Origin: BJGV01 sp964013575
GTDB taxonomy: Bacteria > Pseudomonadota > Gammaproteobacteria > Burkholderiales > Nitrosomonadaceae
Assembly (NCBI GenBank): GCA_964013575.1
Contig: CAXGWP010000002.1
Coordinates: 42,223-106,222 of the forward strand
Direction of reading: 5' to 3'
DNA length: 64,000 nucleotides
This document shows positions 25,385-34,421 of the stretch, piece by piece. The position numbers and the translations under genes are program-made. Positions within the stretch are counted from its first letter, which is position 1, and every line of letters begins with the position of its first letter. Under the pieces are notes generated by a model, which saw only the letters and a program-made list of their open reading frames with translations, had not been told where the DNA came from and ran no database searches.

Positions 25385-27241
25385 ATGATTGCTCGCAAGG
25401 CTATAATTAGAACCTGTTTATATTTTTTATTGCTAGCATTTCCTTTTACTGCAAATGCAATAAATTTAGGGCAGTTTACTCTTAATTCTTATTTGGGTCA
25501 GCCATTTAAAGCAGAAATAGATATTGTTTCTATAGATAAAGAAGATACTTCTGCCTTATCAGTAAAGTTAGCACCACTTGAGTCTTTTCAGGAATTAAAT
25601 ATAGATTATGCTTCTTTTTTAACTAAGGTTGAAATTAGTATAGAGAAACGATCAAATGGCCAGCCATATATTAGACTTATTTCTCAACAGCCTGTTACTA
25701 AACCTTTTTTTATTTTATTAATCGAATTTAGGTGGTCATCAGGTCTTCTGCTTAAGAAAGTTACTGTATTACTTGACTTACCAGAGGACATTTCTAATCC
25801 AAATTTACCAGTAGTACAACCTGATTCAGGTATGAGTGCTGCTGAACTTAAGAAAATTGAGGATATAAAACAACATGAGGCTTCTTATATCCCAGTAGTA
25901 CGTGGGGATAATCTTACTAAGATTGCAAGAAAGATTGATTACCATAATATACAATTAAATCAATTACTTGTTGCATTATATCGTGCAAATAATAAAGCTT
26001 TTTTTGATAATAATATGAATAGGCTTAGGACAGGTCCTATGCTACGCGTACCTAATATAAATGAAGTTACAGCAATTTCACCAGAAGAAGCTGATATTGA
26101 AGTAAAGATACAAGCAAAGAATTGGGAACTTTATCGACAAAAACTAGCAGAAGAAGTTTATGCTTCTGATCCTGCTGCTGGACTTTCTGCACAAATATCA
26201 ACTGGAAAAATTTCTACTAAAATTGATAAATCTGTTAAAGCTACAATAAAAGAGCCTGAAGAGAAATTAAGTATTTCAAATGGAGAAGGAGTAATAAAGG
26301 GTGGTAATGGTAAGAATGTTGAAAGTGATTCTAAGGAAGAATATATTGCAGCTTTGGAGGATAATGCTATCGCTAAAGAGAAAGAATTAAATGAAGCAAA
26401 TGAAAGTATAGCAATACTTGAGGAAAATATTAAAAAATTACAACAATTACTAGAATTAAGAAATAGTGGAATTTCTGAGATAGAAGCTCCTATAGAAAAT
26501 GCTTCTAAAGTGGCGACAGAAACAAAACTTTCCCATACAATAGCGCAAGATTCAGGTGTGGATAGTACTCGATCTATACAGGAGAGCTCAAGATTGAGTA
26601 GACCTATAGAAGAAAAATTAGATGCTAAAGATACAATGAATGATGGATCTGTAGCATTGGATTCTAAGGAAGACCAGAATTTACTTTTAATTAAGAAGGA
26701 AGATTTCCCTTCTAGGATAGGAGCTATTATTAATAATTTAATTGAGAATATTGTGTATATAGGGTTGGTGCTGTTTCTTCTTTTAATGGCTATTTTTGCT
26801 ATAAAAGGGAAAAATAAGAAAACTGTAGATAATGATTCTGTCCCTAAAATTAATGAGAGCAGAACAGAAAAAGATAAAATAAACTTGGAAAATAATGCTA
26901 TAGCTGATACTTTGGTTTCTGATAATACAAAAGATATAGGTACTAGTAGTTTCCCCGATGGGACGCAGACTGAAGAAATTACAATTACCCCAGTATTAGC
27001 AGAAGAAGATTTACCTGATATTAATTTAAATATAGATAACTCAGTTTCCTCTGAAATAAGTGACTCTGAATTAGCTAAGAAGAGTGATAAATGGCATAAA
27101 ATAGCTACCAAAATTGATTTGGCCCGTGCTTATCAAGAGATGGGAGATAAGGAGCGCGCAAAAGAGGTTATCCAAGAAATTTTAAATGATGGGGACGATA
27201 ACCAGAGAAAATCTGCTAAAAATATTTTGGAAAATTTGTAA
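25385..27241 (+). CDS. fimV: FimV-like polar/pilus assembly protein
   Basis: The 618-residue protein has a signal peptide (1-25, ending ANA), then the FimV N-terminal domain (INLGQFTLNSYLGQPFKAEI) to about residue 135. A LysM peptidoglycan-binding domain follows (about 169-225), then an acidic/lysine linker with a coiled coil (about 318-360) and one membrane segment (about 456-473). The conserved C-terminal TPR-like cap (KIDLARAYQEMGDKERAKEV) ends the protein. FimV organises cell poles and type IV pilus machinery in relatives. It is shorter than many homologues but keeps every domain. asd-fimV-truA is the conserved neighbourhood. Confidence 0.93.
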   Translation: MIARKAIIRTCLYFLLLAFPFTANAINLGQFTLNSYLGQPFKAEIDIVSIDKEDTSALSVKLAPLESFQELNIDYASFLTKVEISIEKRSNGQPYIRLISQQPVTKPFFILLIEFRWSSGLLLKKVTVLLDLPEDISNPNLPVVQPDSGMSAAELKKIEDIKQHEASYIPVVRGDNLTKIARKIDYHNIQLNQLLVALYRANNKAFFDNNMNRLRTGPMLRVPNINEVTAISPEEADIEVKIQAKNWELYRQKLAEEVYASDPAAGLSAQISTGKISTKIDKSVKATIKEPEEKLSISNGEGVIKGGNGKNVESDSKEEYIAALEDNAIAKEKELNEANESIAILEENIKKLQQLLELRNSGISEIEAPIENASKVATETKLSHTIAQDSGVDSTRSIQESSRLSRPIEEKLDAKDTMNDGSVALDSKEDQNLLLIKKEDFPSRIGAIINNLIENIVYIGLVLFLLLMAIFAIKGKNKKTVDNDSVPKINESRTEKDKINLENNAIADTLVSDNTKDIGTSSFPDGTQTEEITITPVLAEEDLPDINLNIDNSVSSEISDSELAKKSDKWHKIATKIDLARAYQEMGDKERAKEVIQEILNDGDDNQRKSAKNILENL

Positions 27242-27335
27242 ATGATGTTATTAAGATTTCGGAGTATTTATTAGGCTTGTTTTATATTTTGTTACCTTGA
27301 TTTTAAATAATAATATTTGAGTATGGTGTGAATTA

Positions 27336-28169
27336 GTGAGAATCGTTTTAGGTCTGGAATATGATGGTTCTTCTTTTTGTGGGTGGCAAAGTCAGCCTTC
27401 TGGTTGTTCAATTCAGAATGCAATTGAGAATGCATTATCAAAGATTGCTCATAGTAATATTCGTGTTATTACTGCAGGTCGTACTGATTCTGGTGTTCAT
27501 GCTACCTACCAAGTTATTCATTTTGATACAGAGGTAGAGCGTTCTCATAGTGCTTGGGTAAGGGGGGTTAATTCATTATTACCTAATAGTATTGCAGTAC
27601 TTTGGGCAAAAAAATTATCAGATAGATTCCATGCGCGCTATAGTGCAAAAGAGCGTTATTACCTTTACTTATTACTTAATCATCCAGTACGCGCAGCACT
27701 TTATCATGGTAAGGTTGGATGGTTTCATTTGCCTCTAAATTTAAAAAGAATGAGAGAAGCTTCTCAATTTTTACTTGGCGAACACGATTTTAGTGCATTC
27801 AGGGCTGCAGAGTGTCAGGCTAAATCACCAGTACGTACTTTAACGAAATTGGATATTCTTAAAAAGGGAGAAATTATTATCTTTGATATACGTGCAAATG
27901 GCTTTTTACAGCATATGGTACGAAATATTATTGGTTCATTAGTGTATGTAGGTAAGGGGAGTCACGATCCTCAGTGGATAGAGAAAATTTTAAAGGAGCG
28001 TGATAGATCTATAGCAGCACCTACTTTTTCTGCAAGGGGTCTATATTTATCTGGAATTAGTTATGGCTTAGAGTGGCAACTACCAAGTTTTGTAGAGCCA
28101 TCATTTACATCAGTTCTATCAAGAATGCCTGGAATTAATAGCTTTAATTCTAATAAACCAGGTATGTAA
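27336..28169 (+). CDS. truA: tRNA pseudouridine(38-40) synthase
   Basis: The 277-residue enzyme isomerises uridines 38-40 of the anticodon stem in many tRNAs. The catalytic aspartate is Asp51 in AGRTDSGVHA. YDGSSFCGWQSQ at the N-terminus, RFHARYSAKERYYLYLL, and the C-terminal NGFLQHMVRNIIGSL are family hallmarks. It starts with GTG at 27336. It lies between fimV and trpF, as is usual in betaproteobacteria. Confidence 0.97.
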   Translation: MRIVLGLEYDGSSFCGWQSQPSGCSIQNAIENALSKIAHSNIRVITAGRTDSGVHATYQVIHFDTEVERSHSAWVRGVNSLLPNSIAVLWAKKLSDRFHARYSAKERYYLYLLLNHPVRAALYHGKVGWFHLPLNLKRMREASQFLLGEHDFSAFRAAECQAKSPVRTLTKLDILKKGEIIIFDIRANGFLQHMVRNIIGSLVYVGKGSHDPQWIEKILKERDRSIAAPTFSARGLYLSGISYGLEWQLPSFVEPSFTSVLSRMPGINSFNSNKPGM

Positions 28170-28247
28170 GAGTAAAGGACTATTAGTAATTTTATTTTCT
28201 ATATATATTAAGTATGACCCTATTTTATATTGTTTAAAATTTAGCTT

Positions 28248-28874
28248 ATGTTAATTAGAGTAAAAGTTTGTGGTATTACCCGTCTTGAAGATGCTTTAAT
28301 GGCTGTACGATATGGGGCTAATGCTATTGGTTTTATTTTCTGGAATAAAAGCGATCGTTTCATAGAACCAAATGTGGCACGTAAGATTATAAAGGCGTTA
28401 CCACCATTTGTATGTGCGGTTGGGGTATATGTTGATGCAAGTTCTGAGTGGGTTGAAGAGACAATTGATATTGCTGGTTTAAACTTAATGCAATTCCATG
28501 GAAATGAGGCACCAACATTTTGTAGGCAGTTTTCATTACCGTATATTAAGGCGGTAAGGGTCAATCCTGGAATAGATTTGCTACAATATGCGTCTCAGTA
28601 TTCTGATTCAAGTGGATTATTATTAGATAGCTATATTGAAGGCATTCCTGGGGGGAGTGGCTGCACTTTTAAATGGGATCTGGTTCCAAAAAATTTACCC
28701 TTGCCATTGATACTTTCTGGCGGCCTGAACCCCAAGAATGTTTGTGTAGCTATAAAAGAGGTAAAGCCTTGGGCTGTTGATGTGTCTAGTGGGGTAGAAC
28801 TAACTAGGGGTATCAAAGATGCAGATAAAGTTGCGGCCTTCATGAAAGGAGTTAGAAATAGTGAAAAATTATAG
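28248..28874 (+). CDS. trpF: Phosphoribosylanthranilate isomerase
   Basis: The 208-residue TIM barrel performs the Amadori rearrangement in tryptophan synthesis. VKVCGITRLEDA carries the catalytic cysteine (Cys8), and LMQFHGNE, LLDSY (catalytic aspartate region), LSGGLNPKNV and VDVSSGVE, with phosphate-binding glycines, follow in order. Full length. The 3' end overlaps trpB by 14 bases, so translation is coupled. Confidence 0.97.
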   Translation: MLIRVKVCGITRLEDALMAVRYGANAIGFIFWNKSDRFIEPNVARKIIKALPPFVCAVGVYVDASSEWVEETIDIAGLNLMQFHGNEAPTFCRQFSLPYIKAVRVNPGIDLLQYASQYSDSSGLLLDSYIEGIPGGSGCTFKWDLVPKNLPLPLILSGGLNPKNVCVAIKEVKPWAVDVSSGVELTRGIKDADKVAAFMKGVRNSEKL

Positions 28875-30063
28875 CCTTCCCGATATTCAGGGCCACTTTG
28901 GTTCTTATGGAGGTACATTTGTTGCTGAAACACTAATTGCGGCATTAGAAGAGTTACGTACCCAGTATGAATATTACCGAAATGATGCTGCTTTTCTTGA
29001 AGAATTTACTCAGGAATTAGAGTCTTATGTTGGAAGGCCTAGCCCCATTTATCATGCTAAAAGATGGTCAAAATTTCTAGGGGGAGCGCAAATTCTTTTA
29101 AAGCGTGAAGATTTAAACCATACAGGTGCACATAAAATTAATAATACTATTGGCCAGGCACTTTTAGCTAAACGTATGGGAAAAAAGCGTGTAATAGCTG
29201 AGACTGGGGCAGGCCAGCATGGCGTTGCTAGTGCTACAGTTGCTGCTAGATATGGCATGGAGTGTGTAGTTTATATGGGCTCAGAGGATATTAAGCGGCA
29301 GGCACCCAATGTTTATCGTATGAAGCTTTTAGGTGCAACAGTAATTCCAGTAGACTCAGGCTCAAAGACACTAAAAGATGCACTAAATGAAGCAATGCGT
29401 GATTGGGTTACTAATGTTGAAGATACTTTTTATATTATAGGTACGGTAGCAGGCCCACATCCATATCCAATGATGGTTAGAGATTTTCAGGCTATTATTG
29501 GGCGTGAGGCAATATCACAGATGAAGAAAGAATACGGACGTCAGCCAGATAAATTAATAGCATGTGTAGGTGGTGGGTCTAATGCCTTAGGCTTATTCTA
29601 TCCTTTTATTGATAATAAAGATGTAGGCATGATAGGTGTAGAAGCTGCAGGACTAGGAATTGAATCTGGTAAACATGCAGCCACTTTACTTACAGGCAGG
29701 TCAGGAGTATTACATGGGAACCGTACTTATCTGATTCAAGATGATGGTGGCCAAATTTCTGAAACTCATTCCATTTCAGCTGGTCTTGATTATCCTGGCG
29801 TGGGTCCTGAGCATGCGTGGTTAAAGGATATTGGTAGGGCTAAATATGTTGCTATAACTGATGATGAGGCTATGCATGCATTTGATATGTTGTGTCGTTA
29901 TGAGGGTATTATTCCTGCATTGGAATCAAGCCATGCATTGGCATATGCTGCGAAAATTGCGCCCACATTTGATAAAGACAAATTATTATTAGTTAATCTT
30001 TCTGGGAGGGGTGATAAAGATATAGATACTGTGGCTAAGGCCTCTGGGGTTATTTTTAATTAG
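28861..30063 (+). CDS. trpB: Tryptophan synthase beta subunit
   Basis: The 400-residue PLP enzyme joins indole to serine. The PLP lysine is Lys92 in HTGAHKINN. ETGAGQHGVA (Glu and backbone contacts), the phosphate-binding GGGSNA, and LSGRGDKD near the end are intact. It starts with GTG at 28861 inside the trpF 3' end. trpA follows after 12 bases. The alpha-beta complex channels indole. trpE, trpG, trpD and trpC are not in this window. Confidence 0.98.
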   Translation: MKNYSLPDIQGHFGSYGGTFVAETLIAALEELRTQYEYYRNDAAFLEEFTQELESYVGRPSPIYHAKRWSKFLGGAQILLKREDLNHTGAHKINNTIGQALLAKRMGKKRVIAETGAGQHGVASATVAARYGMECVVYMGSEDIKRQAPNVYRMKLLGATVIPVDSGSKTLKDALNEAMRDWVTNVEDTFYIIGTVAGPHPYPMMVRDFQAIIGREAISQMKKEYGRQPDKLIACVGGGSNALGLFYPFIDNKDVGMIGVEAAGLGIESGKHAATLLTGRSGVLHGNRTYLIQDDGGQISETHSISAGLDYPGVGPEHAWLKDIGRAKYVAITDDEAMHAFDMLCRYEGIIPALESSHALAYAAKIAPTFDKDKLLLVNLSGRGDKDIDTVAKASGVIFN

Positions 30064-30075
30064 GATTTAATTTTT

Positions 30076-30873
30076 ATGTCTCGTATTTCAGCTACATTTG
30101 GAACTTTAAGAAAGAATAGTAGAAAAGCGTTAATCCCGTTTATTACTGCGGGTGACCCTGATCAAGAAACGACTATTCTATTAATGCACGCACTAGTAAG
30201 TGCCGGTGCGGACATTATTGAACTAGGCATTCCTTTTTCTGATCCAATGGCTGATGGGCCAGTTATACAACGATCATATGAGCGGGCTCTATTACATAAA
30301 ATAAATCTAGATAATGTATTGGAAATGGTAGCAGAGTTTAGAAAAGAGAATATTAAGACACCAGTAGTTTTGATGGGATATGCAAACCCTATTGAAGCAA
30401 TTGGGCACCAAGTATTTTCTGAAAAAGCTAAAGAATCTGGTATAGATGGGGTCTTGGTAGTTGATTACCCACCTGAGGAATGTGGAGAGTGGCTTGAGTG
30501 CCTAAACCAAAATAATATGGATGCAATTTTTTTACTTTCACCCACAACTCCTGATAGACGAATTCTAGAGATAGCTAAAAGAGCAACAGGGTTTATTTAT
30601 TATGTTTCGCTAAAAGGCGTAACAGGTTCAGCACATCTTAACTTGAAAGAAGTTGAGAATAAATTAGCTAATTTGCGTTCATATTTCTCTATTCCAATTG
30701 GTGTTGGGTTTGGCATTCATGATAGTGAAACAGCAAAATCTATTTCTGAGTTAGCTGATGCAGTAGTAATTGGTAGTCGCCTTATAAGGGAAATTGAAGA
30801 ATCTTCTAAGGAAAAAATTATAATAAATGTATCTGCTTTTGTGCGGGATTTACGTGTAGCTATTGATAGATAG
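30076..30873 (+). CDS. trpA: Tryptophan synthase alpha subunit
   Basis: The 265-residue TIM barrel cleaves indole-3-glycerol phosphate. The catalytic residues are Glu49 (IELGIPFSDP) and Asp60 (ADGP). PLLLM-type YANPIEAIG, the loop-6 YVSLKGVTGS, and the phosphate-binding GFGI are present. AGGA precedes the ATG by about 10 bases. It forms the heterotetramer with the adjacent TrpB. Confidence 0.98.
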   Translation: MSRISATFGTLRKNSRKALIPFITAGDPDQETTILLMHALVSAGADIIELGIPFSDPMADGPVIQRSYERALLHKINLDNVLEMVAEFRKENIKTPVVLMGYANPIEAIGHQVFSEKAKESGIDGVLVVDYPPEECGEWLECLNQNNMDAIFLLSPTTPDRRILEIAKRATGFIYYVSLKGVTGSAHLNLKEVENKLANLRSYFSIPIGVGFGIHDSETAKSISELADAVVIGSRLIREIEESSKEKIIINVSAFVRDLRVAIDR

Positions 30874-30914
30874 CATTAATATTCATCTAATATACAAGGA
30901 TTAATTATAAAACT

Positions 30915-31802
30915 ATGAGCTGGTTTCAAAATCTTTTTCCACCTAAAATAAAGCGTAATGAAAGTGGCGATAAAAGAGTCGTTCCTGAAGGTCTGTGGAT
31001 TAAATGTTCATCTTGTGAGGTAGTATTATATTACTCAGACTTAGCTAACAATTTTAATGTGTGTCCAAAATGTAATCATCATAATCGTATTTCTGCAAGA
31101 AAACGTCTTGATGTATTTTTAGATATTGAAGGACGTAGCGAAATTGGAGAAGAAATTCTACCTTTAGATCCTTTAAAATTCGTAGATAGTAAGAAATATA
31201 CAAATCGATTAGCACAGGCGAAGAAAAAAACACAAGAAGATGATGCATTGATTGTTATGCAAGGAAGCGTGCAGACAGTACCTATAGTTGTAGCAGCTTT
31301 TGAGTTTGGTTTTATGGGTGGGTCAATGGGTTCTGTAGTAGGAGAGAAATTTTCACGTGGTGTGCAAGTTTGTGTTGAGAAAGGTCTACCATTTGTATGC
31401 TTTTCTGCAAGTGGAGGGGCCCGCATGCAAGAAGGTTTGATATCATTGATGCAGATGGCAAAAACCACAGCTGCATTAAGTAAATTAAAGCAAAATAGAA
31501 TACCGTTTATTTCTGTTTTGACAGACCCAACTATGGGCGGGGTTTCTGCTAGTTTTGCTTTTATTGGTGATGTTGTAATAGCAGAGCCTAAGGCTCTGAT
31601 TGGTTTTGCTGGTCCACGAGTTATTGAGCAAACAGTGAGGCAGACTCTGCCTGATGGTTTTCAGCGTGCAGAATTCTTATTAGAGCATGGAGCAATAGAT
31701 ATGATTGTTGATCGTAGACATATGCGTGACAGAATTGTAAATCTTTGTACTTTATTGATGCGGTCTCCTATTCATCCTACTTCATTGAAACTAGACCTTT
31801 AG
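30915..31802 (+). CDS. accD: Acetyl-CoA carboxylase carboxyltransferase, beta subunit
   Basis: The 295-residue subunit carries the N-terminal zinc ribbon (Cys31, Cys34, Cys50, Cys53) and a crotonase-type core with SASGGARMQEG and the GGVSASFA oxyanion stretch. With AccA it moves carboxyl from carboxybiotin to acetyl-CoA, giving malonyl-CoA. Biotin for this complex is made by the bio cluster. accD-folC-SPOR-cvpA-purF is a widely conserved beta/gamma order. Confidence 0.98.
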   Translation: MSWFQNLFPPKIKRNESGDKRVVPEGLWIKCSSCEVVLYYSDLANNFNVCPKCNHHNRISARKRLDVFLDIEGRSEIGEEILPLDPLKFVDSKKYTNRLAQAKKKTQEDDALIVMQGSVQTVPIVVAAFEFGFMGGSMGSVVGEKFSRGVQVCVEKGLPFVCFSASGGARMQEGLISLMQMAKTTAALSKLKQNRIPFISVLTDPTMGGVSASFAFIGDVVIAEPKALIGFAGPRVIEQTVRQTLPDGFQRAEFLLEHGAIDMIVDRRHMRDRIVNLCTLLMRSPIHPTSLKLDL

Positions 31803-31834
31803 TATTATATTCTCAATTATGTATACAGAGGTTA

Positions 31835-33133
31835 ATGGCTAAGCTTAATATTAAGCCTAGAGTTAAAAATTTATATTCGTGGTTGGAGTATATTGATCGT
31901 ATTCACCCAAGTAATATTGAGATGAGCCTTGGTCGCTTAAATCAAGTTAAAACGAATTTAAATTTTTCATTATCGTTTCCAATTATTACTGTTAGTGGTA
32001 CAAATGGTAAGGGTTCAGTATGTGCAATATTAGAATCTATTCTAAGCCAAGCAGGCTATCTTGTTGGTTGTTATACATCACCACATTTACTTAGGTATAA
32101 CGAACGAATACGTATAGGTAAAAAAGAAGTCAATGATGATGAGTTATGTAAAGCTTTTAATATAATAGAAGCTGCTAGAGTAGAAAGTGGTGCTTCTTTA
32201 ACTTATTTTGAATTTAGTACTCTAGTTGCAATGGAATTGATCGCTAAAGCAAGGGTAGATGTAGCTATTCTTGAGGTAGGCCTTGGGGGAAGGTTGGATG
32301 CTGTTAATATATTTGATGCTGATTGTGCAGTATTGACTAACATTGATTATGATCATGAGGAATACCTTGGGAATACAAGGGAAGAAATTGGGTTGGAGAA
32401 AGCAGGGATCTTTCGAAGAGGTAGAGCTGCTATCTGTTCAGATATTTCCCCACCCATTTCCATACGAAAACATGCTATATCAGTTGGAGCAGAACTAAAG
32501 GTTATTGGAGAGCAATTTAATTATTTTGATGAGGGATATAGCTGGAATTATTGCGAGAATAATTATTATTATTCTCTACCTTACCCCTCTTTAGGAAATA
32601 CTTCATGCCAGCTGCGTAATGCCAGTGCTTCTTTAGCAACTTTAAATGTTTTTAAGGATATTTTTCCAGTTACAGACAATGACATTAAGTCTGGATTACT
32701 AAATATACAGCTTTCTGGGAGGTTCCAGATTATATCTGATAAACCAAAAGTGATTTTTGATGTGGCACATAATCCTAGTGCTATACATGCCTTAAAAAAT
32801 AGTTTGGCAGGAATGGTTGGGCATCATAAAACTTATGCTGTATTTTCTGCACTAAAAGATAAGGATATAAGTGAGATGGTGCAGAGAGTTGCTTCAGAGA
32901 TTGATTATTGGCTTGTTACAGGTATTAATTCAACACGTGGATTATCTTCTAATGAAATAGTTGAAAGTTTAGAGAAGGTTGGAATAAAGGATATCCTCTC
33001 TTTTTCTGATGCTATTTCTGCTTATATTTTTGCCTGTAAACAGGCAAGTTTAAATGATAGAATTTGTGTATTTGGGTCATTTCACGTTGTTGGGGAAATA
33101 ATGGAATTCTTGAATAAAGAGGAAAACTTGTAA
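31835..33133 (+). CDS. folC: Folylpolyglutamate/dihydrofolate synthase
   Basis: The 432-residue Mur-ligase-family enzyme adds glutamate to dihydropteroate and to tetrahydrofolates. The ATP-binding loop VSGTNGKGSVCA, YTSPHL, LEVGLGGRLDAVN with metal ligands, TNIDYDHEEYLG, and the C-terminal FDVAHNPSA are intact. I chose ATG 31835: the frame is open from 31745, but that part overlaps accD and lacks family similarity. AGAGG at 31827-31831 is close to the ATG (3 bases), so the ribosome site is suboptimal. Confidence 0.96.
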   Translation: MAKLNIKPRVKNLYSWLEYIDRIHPSNIEMSLGRLNQVKTNLNFSLSFPIITVSGTNGKGSVCAILESILSQAGYLVGCYTSPHLLRYNERIRIGKKEVNDDELCKAFNIIEAARVESGASLTYFEFSTLVAMELIAKARVDVAILEVGLGGRLDAVNIFDADCAVLTNIDYDHEEYLGNTREEIGLEKAGIFRRGRAAICSDISPPISIRKHAISVGAELKVIGEQFNYFDEGYSWNYCENNYYYSLPYPSLGNTSCQLRNASASLATLNVFKDIFPVTDNDIKSGLLNIQLSGRFQIISDKPKVIFDVAHNPSAIHALKNSLAGMVGHHKTYAVFSALKDKDISEMVQRVASEIDYWLVTGINSTRGLSSNEIVESLEKVGIKDILSFSDAISAYIFACKQASLNDRICVFGSFHVVGEIMEFLNKEENL

Positions 33134-33150
33134 AAACTGGGCTAATTTCA

Positions 33151-33711
33151 ATGGTTAGAATTAATAATGAACAAAGGATTCAGTTAAGAAAGAGGGCTAG
33201 AAGAAGAGTTGTTGGTGCGGTTGTACTGGTAGTTATAGCAGTTATAGTTTTACCAATCTTATTCGAGCCTATCCCAAATCAGAAGGGACAGGAAATTAGG
33301 ATTATTTTTCCAACGGATAATTTACAAGATAATTCTGTTAAACCAGCTACTCAACAAGATAAAGAATCTAATGTGTTAAAAGATCAGACACAAAGAAATA
33401 AATATCAAGAAGGTAACAAAACTCATAGTAATGGAGAGGTTGGACCTGGTGTTAAAAATACAGGTTCAAATCCAATTAATGAGAAATTTATAGTTCAGCT
33501 AGGTGCATTTTCTGACTCAATTAAAGCAAAAAATCAACAACAGAGCTTGATACTTAGTGGAATACAGAAAGCGTATATAGAGAAGATAAATAATAATGGT
33601 AAAGAAATAACAAGGGTCCGTGTTGGCCCTTTTTTTAGTTATGATAGAGCAAAGAGAGAACAAGAAAAATTAAAGAAAATTGGTGTTATTGGTGTTGTGA
33701 TTAGTTTGTAA
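33151..33711 (+). CDS. SPOR-domain inner-membrane protein (DedD-like)
   Basis: The 186-residue protein has a basic cytoplasmic N-terminus (KRARRR), one membrane segment (about 20-38), and a polar linker rich in Asn, Gln and Lys. A C-terminal SPOR domain (about 112-186) begins FIVQLGAFSD and ends VRVGPFFSYDRAKREQEKL. SPOR domains bind denuded septal peptidoglycan, so a role in cell division is likely. Position between folC and cvpA matches dedD in relatives. Confidence 0.88.
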   Translation: MVRINNEQRIQLRKRARRRVVGAVVLVVIAVIVLPILFEPIPNQKGQEIRIIFPTDNLQDNSVKPATQQDKESNVLKDQTQRNKYQEGNKTHSNGEVGPGVKNTGSNPINEKFIVQLGAFSDSIKAKNQQQSLILSGIQKAYIEKINNNGKEITRVRVGPFFSYDRAKREQEKLKKIGVIGVVISL

Positions 33712-33783
33712 TTAAATTAAGTGGCAATAATTAAATGTATTAATGGTAGTTTGTTTTTTTATAAATATTCTCAGTAATAATAA

Positions 33784-34278
33784 ATGACTATTTTTGATGT
33801 TGTTGTTTTAACTATCATTGTCGTGTCTATATTATTAAGTATTGTTCGTGGAATAGTACGAGAAGCCTTGTCTCTAATAGGTTGGGTTGTTTCTTATATG
33901 GCTGCAGAAATATATCATAAGGATTTTATGGTTGTGCTGCCACCCAGTATCACTGATGAATCATTACGTATAGTCATATCATTTATAGCTGTTTTTTTAG
34001 CCACACTTATATTAATGAGTATGGTTACTATGCTTGTTTCTGCTTTAATTAGAACTGTTGGACTGGGTTATGCTGATAGATTTTTTGGTGCGTTATTTGG
34101 TTTTACTCGTGGATTACTAGTAGTATTGTTTCTTGTGATATCAGCGGGGTTAACAACACTTCCACAAGAATTATTTTGGCAAAAGGCAATATTTAGCAAG
34201 CCTCTTGAAACAGGAGTTATAATGATGCATCCTTGGTTACCAAAGGGGATAGTAGAAAGAATTAATTATGATAATTAA
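33784..34278 (+). CDS. cvpA: CvpA family membrane protein
   Basis: The 164-residue protein has about four hydrophobic segments. The N-terminus has the family pattern TIFDVVVLTIIVVSILLSI then RGIVREALSLIGWVVSY. The middle contains DRFFGALFGFTRGLLVV, the conserved glycine-rich loop and helix. CvpA is an inner-membrane protein linked to colicin V export and envelope stress in enterobacteria; its biochemical role is unsettled. It precedes purF, as in most proteobacteria. Confidence 0.93.
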   Translation: MTIFDVVVLTIIVVSILLSIVRGIVREALSLIGWVVSYMAAEIYHKDFMVVLPPSITDESLRIVISFIAVFLATLILMSMVTMLVSALIRTVGLGYADRFFGALFGFTRGLLVVLFLVISAGLTTLPQELFWQKAIFSKPLETGVIMMHPWLPKGIVERINYDN

Positions 34279-34421
34279 TGTAGAAATAATAAGAGAATTT
34301 ATTATGGCTCTAGACTAGGATTAATGTTTAGTACTTCAAACCTAAGAAAATAAATTTTAGTAAAATAAATAATATAGAAAAATTTATATAAATATAATTT
34401 GATTGATATTGTTAGCTTATT

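Noticed and set aside
26158..27111. 317-codon open frame on the minus strand within fimV
   Set aside because: It is antisense to the clear FimV linker, Ser/Ile/Leu-rich, with no recognisable domain; a shadow of low-complexity codons.
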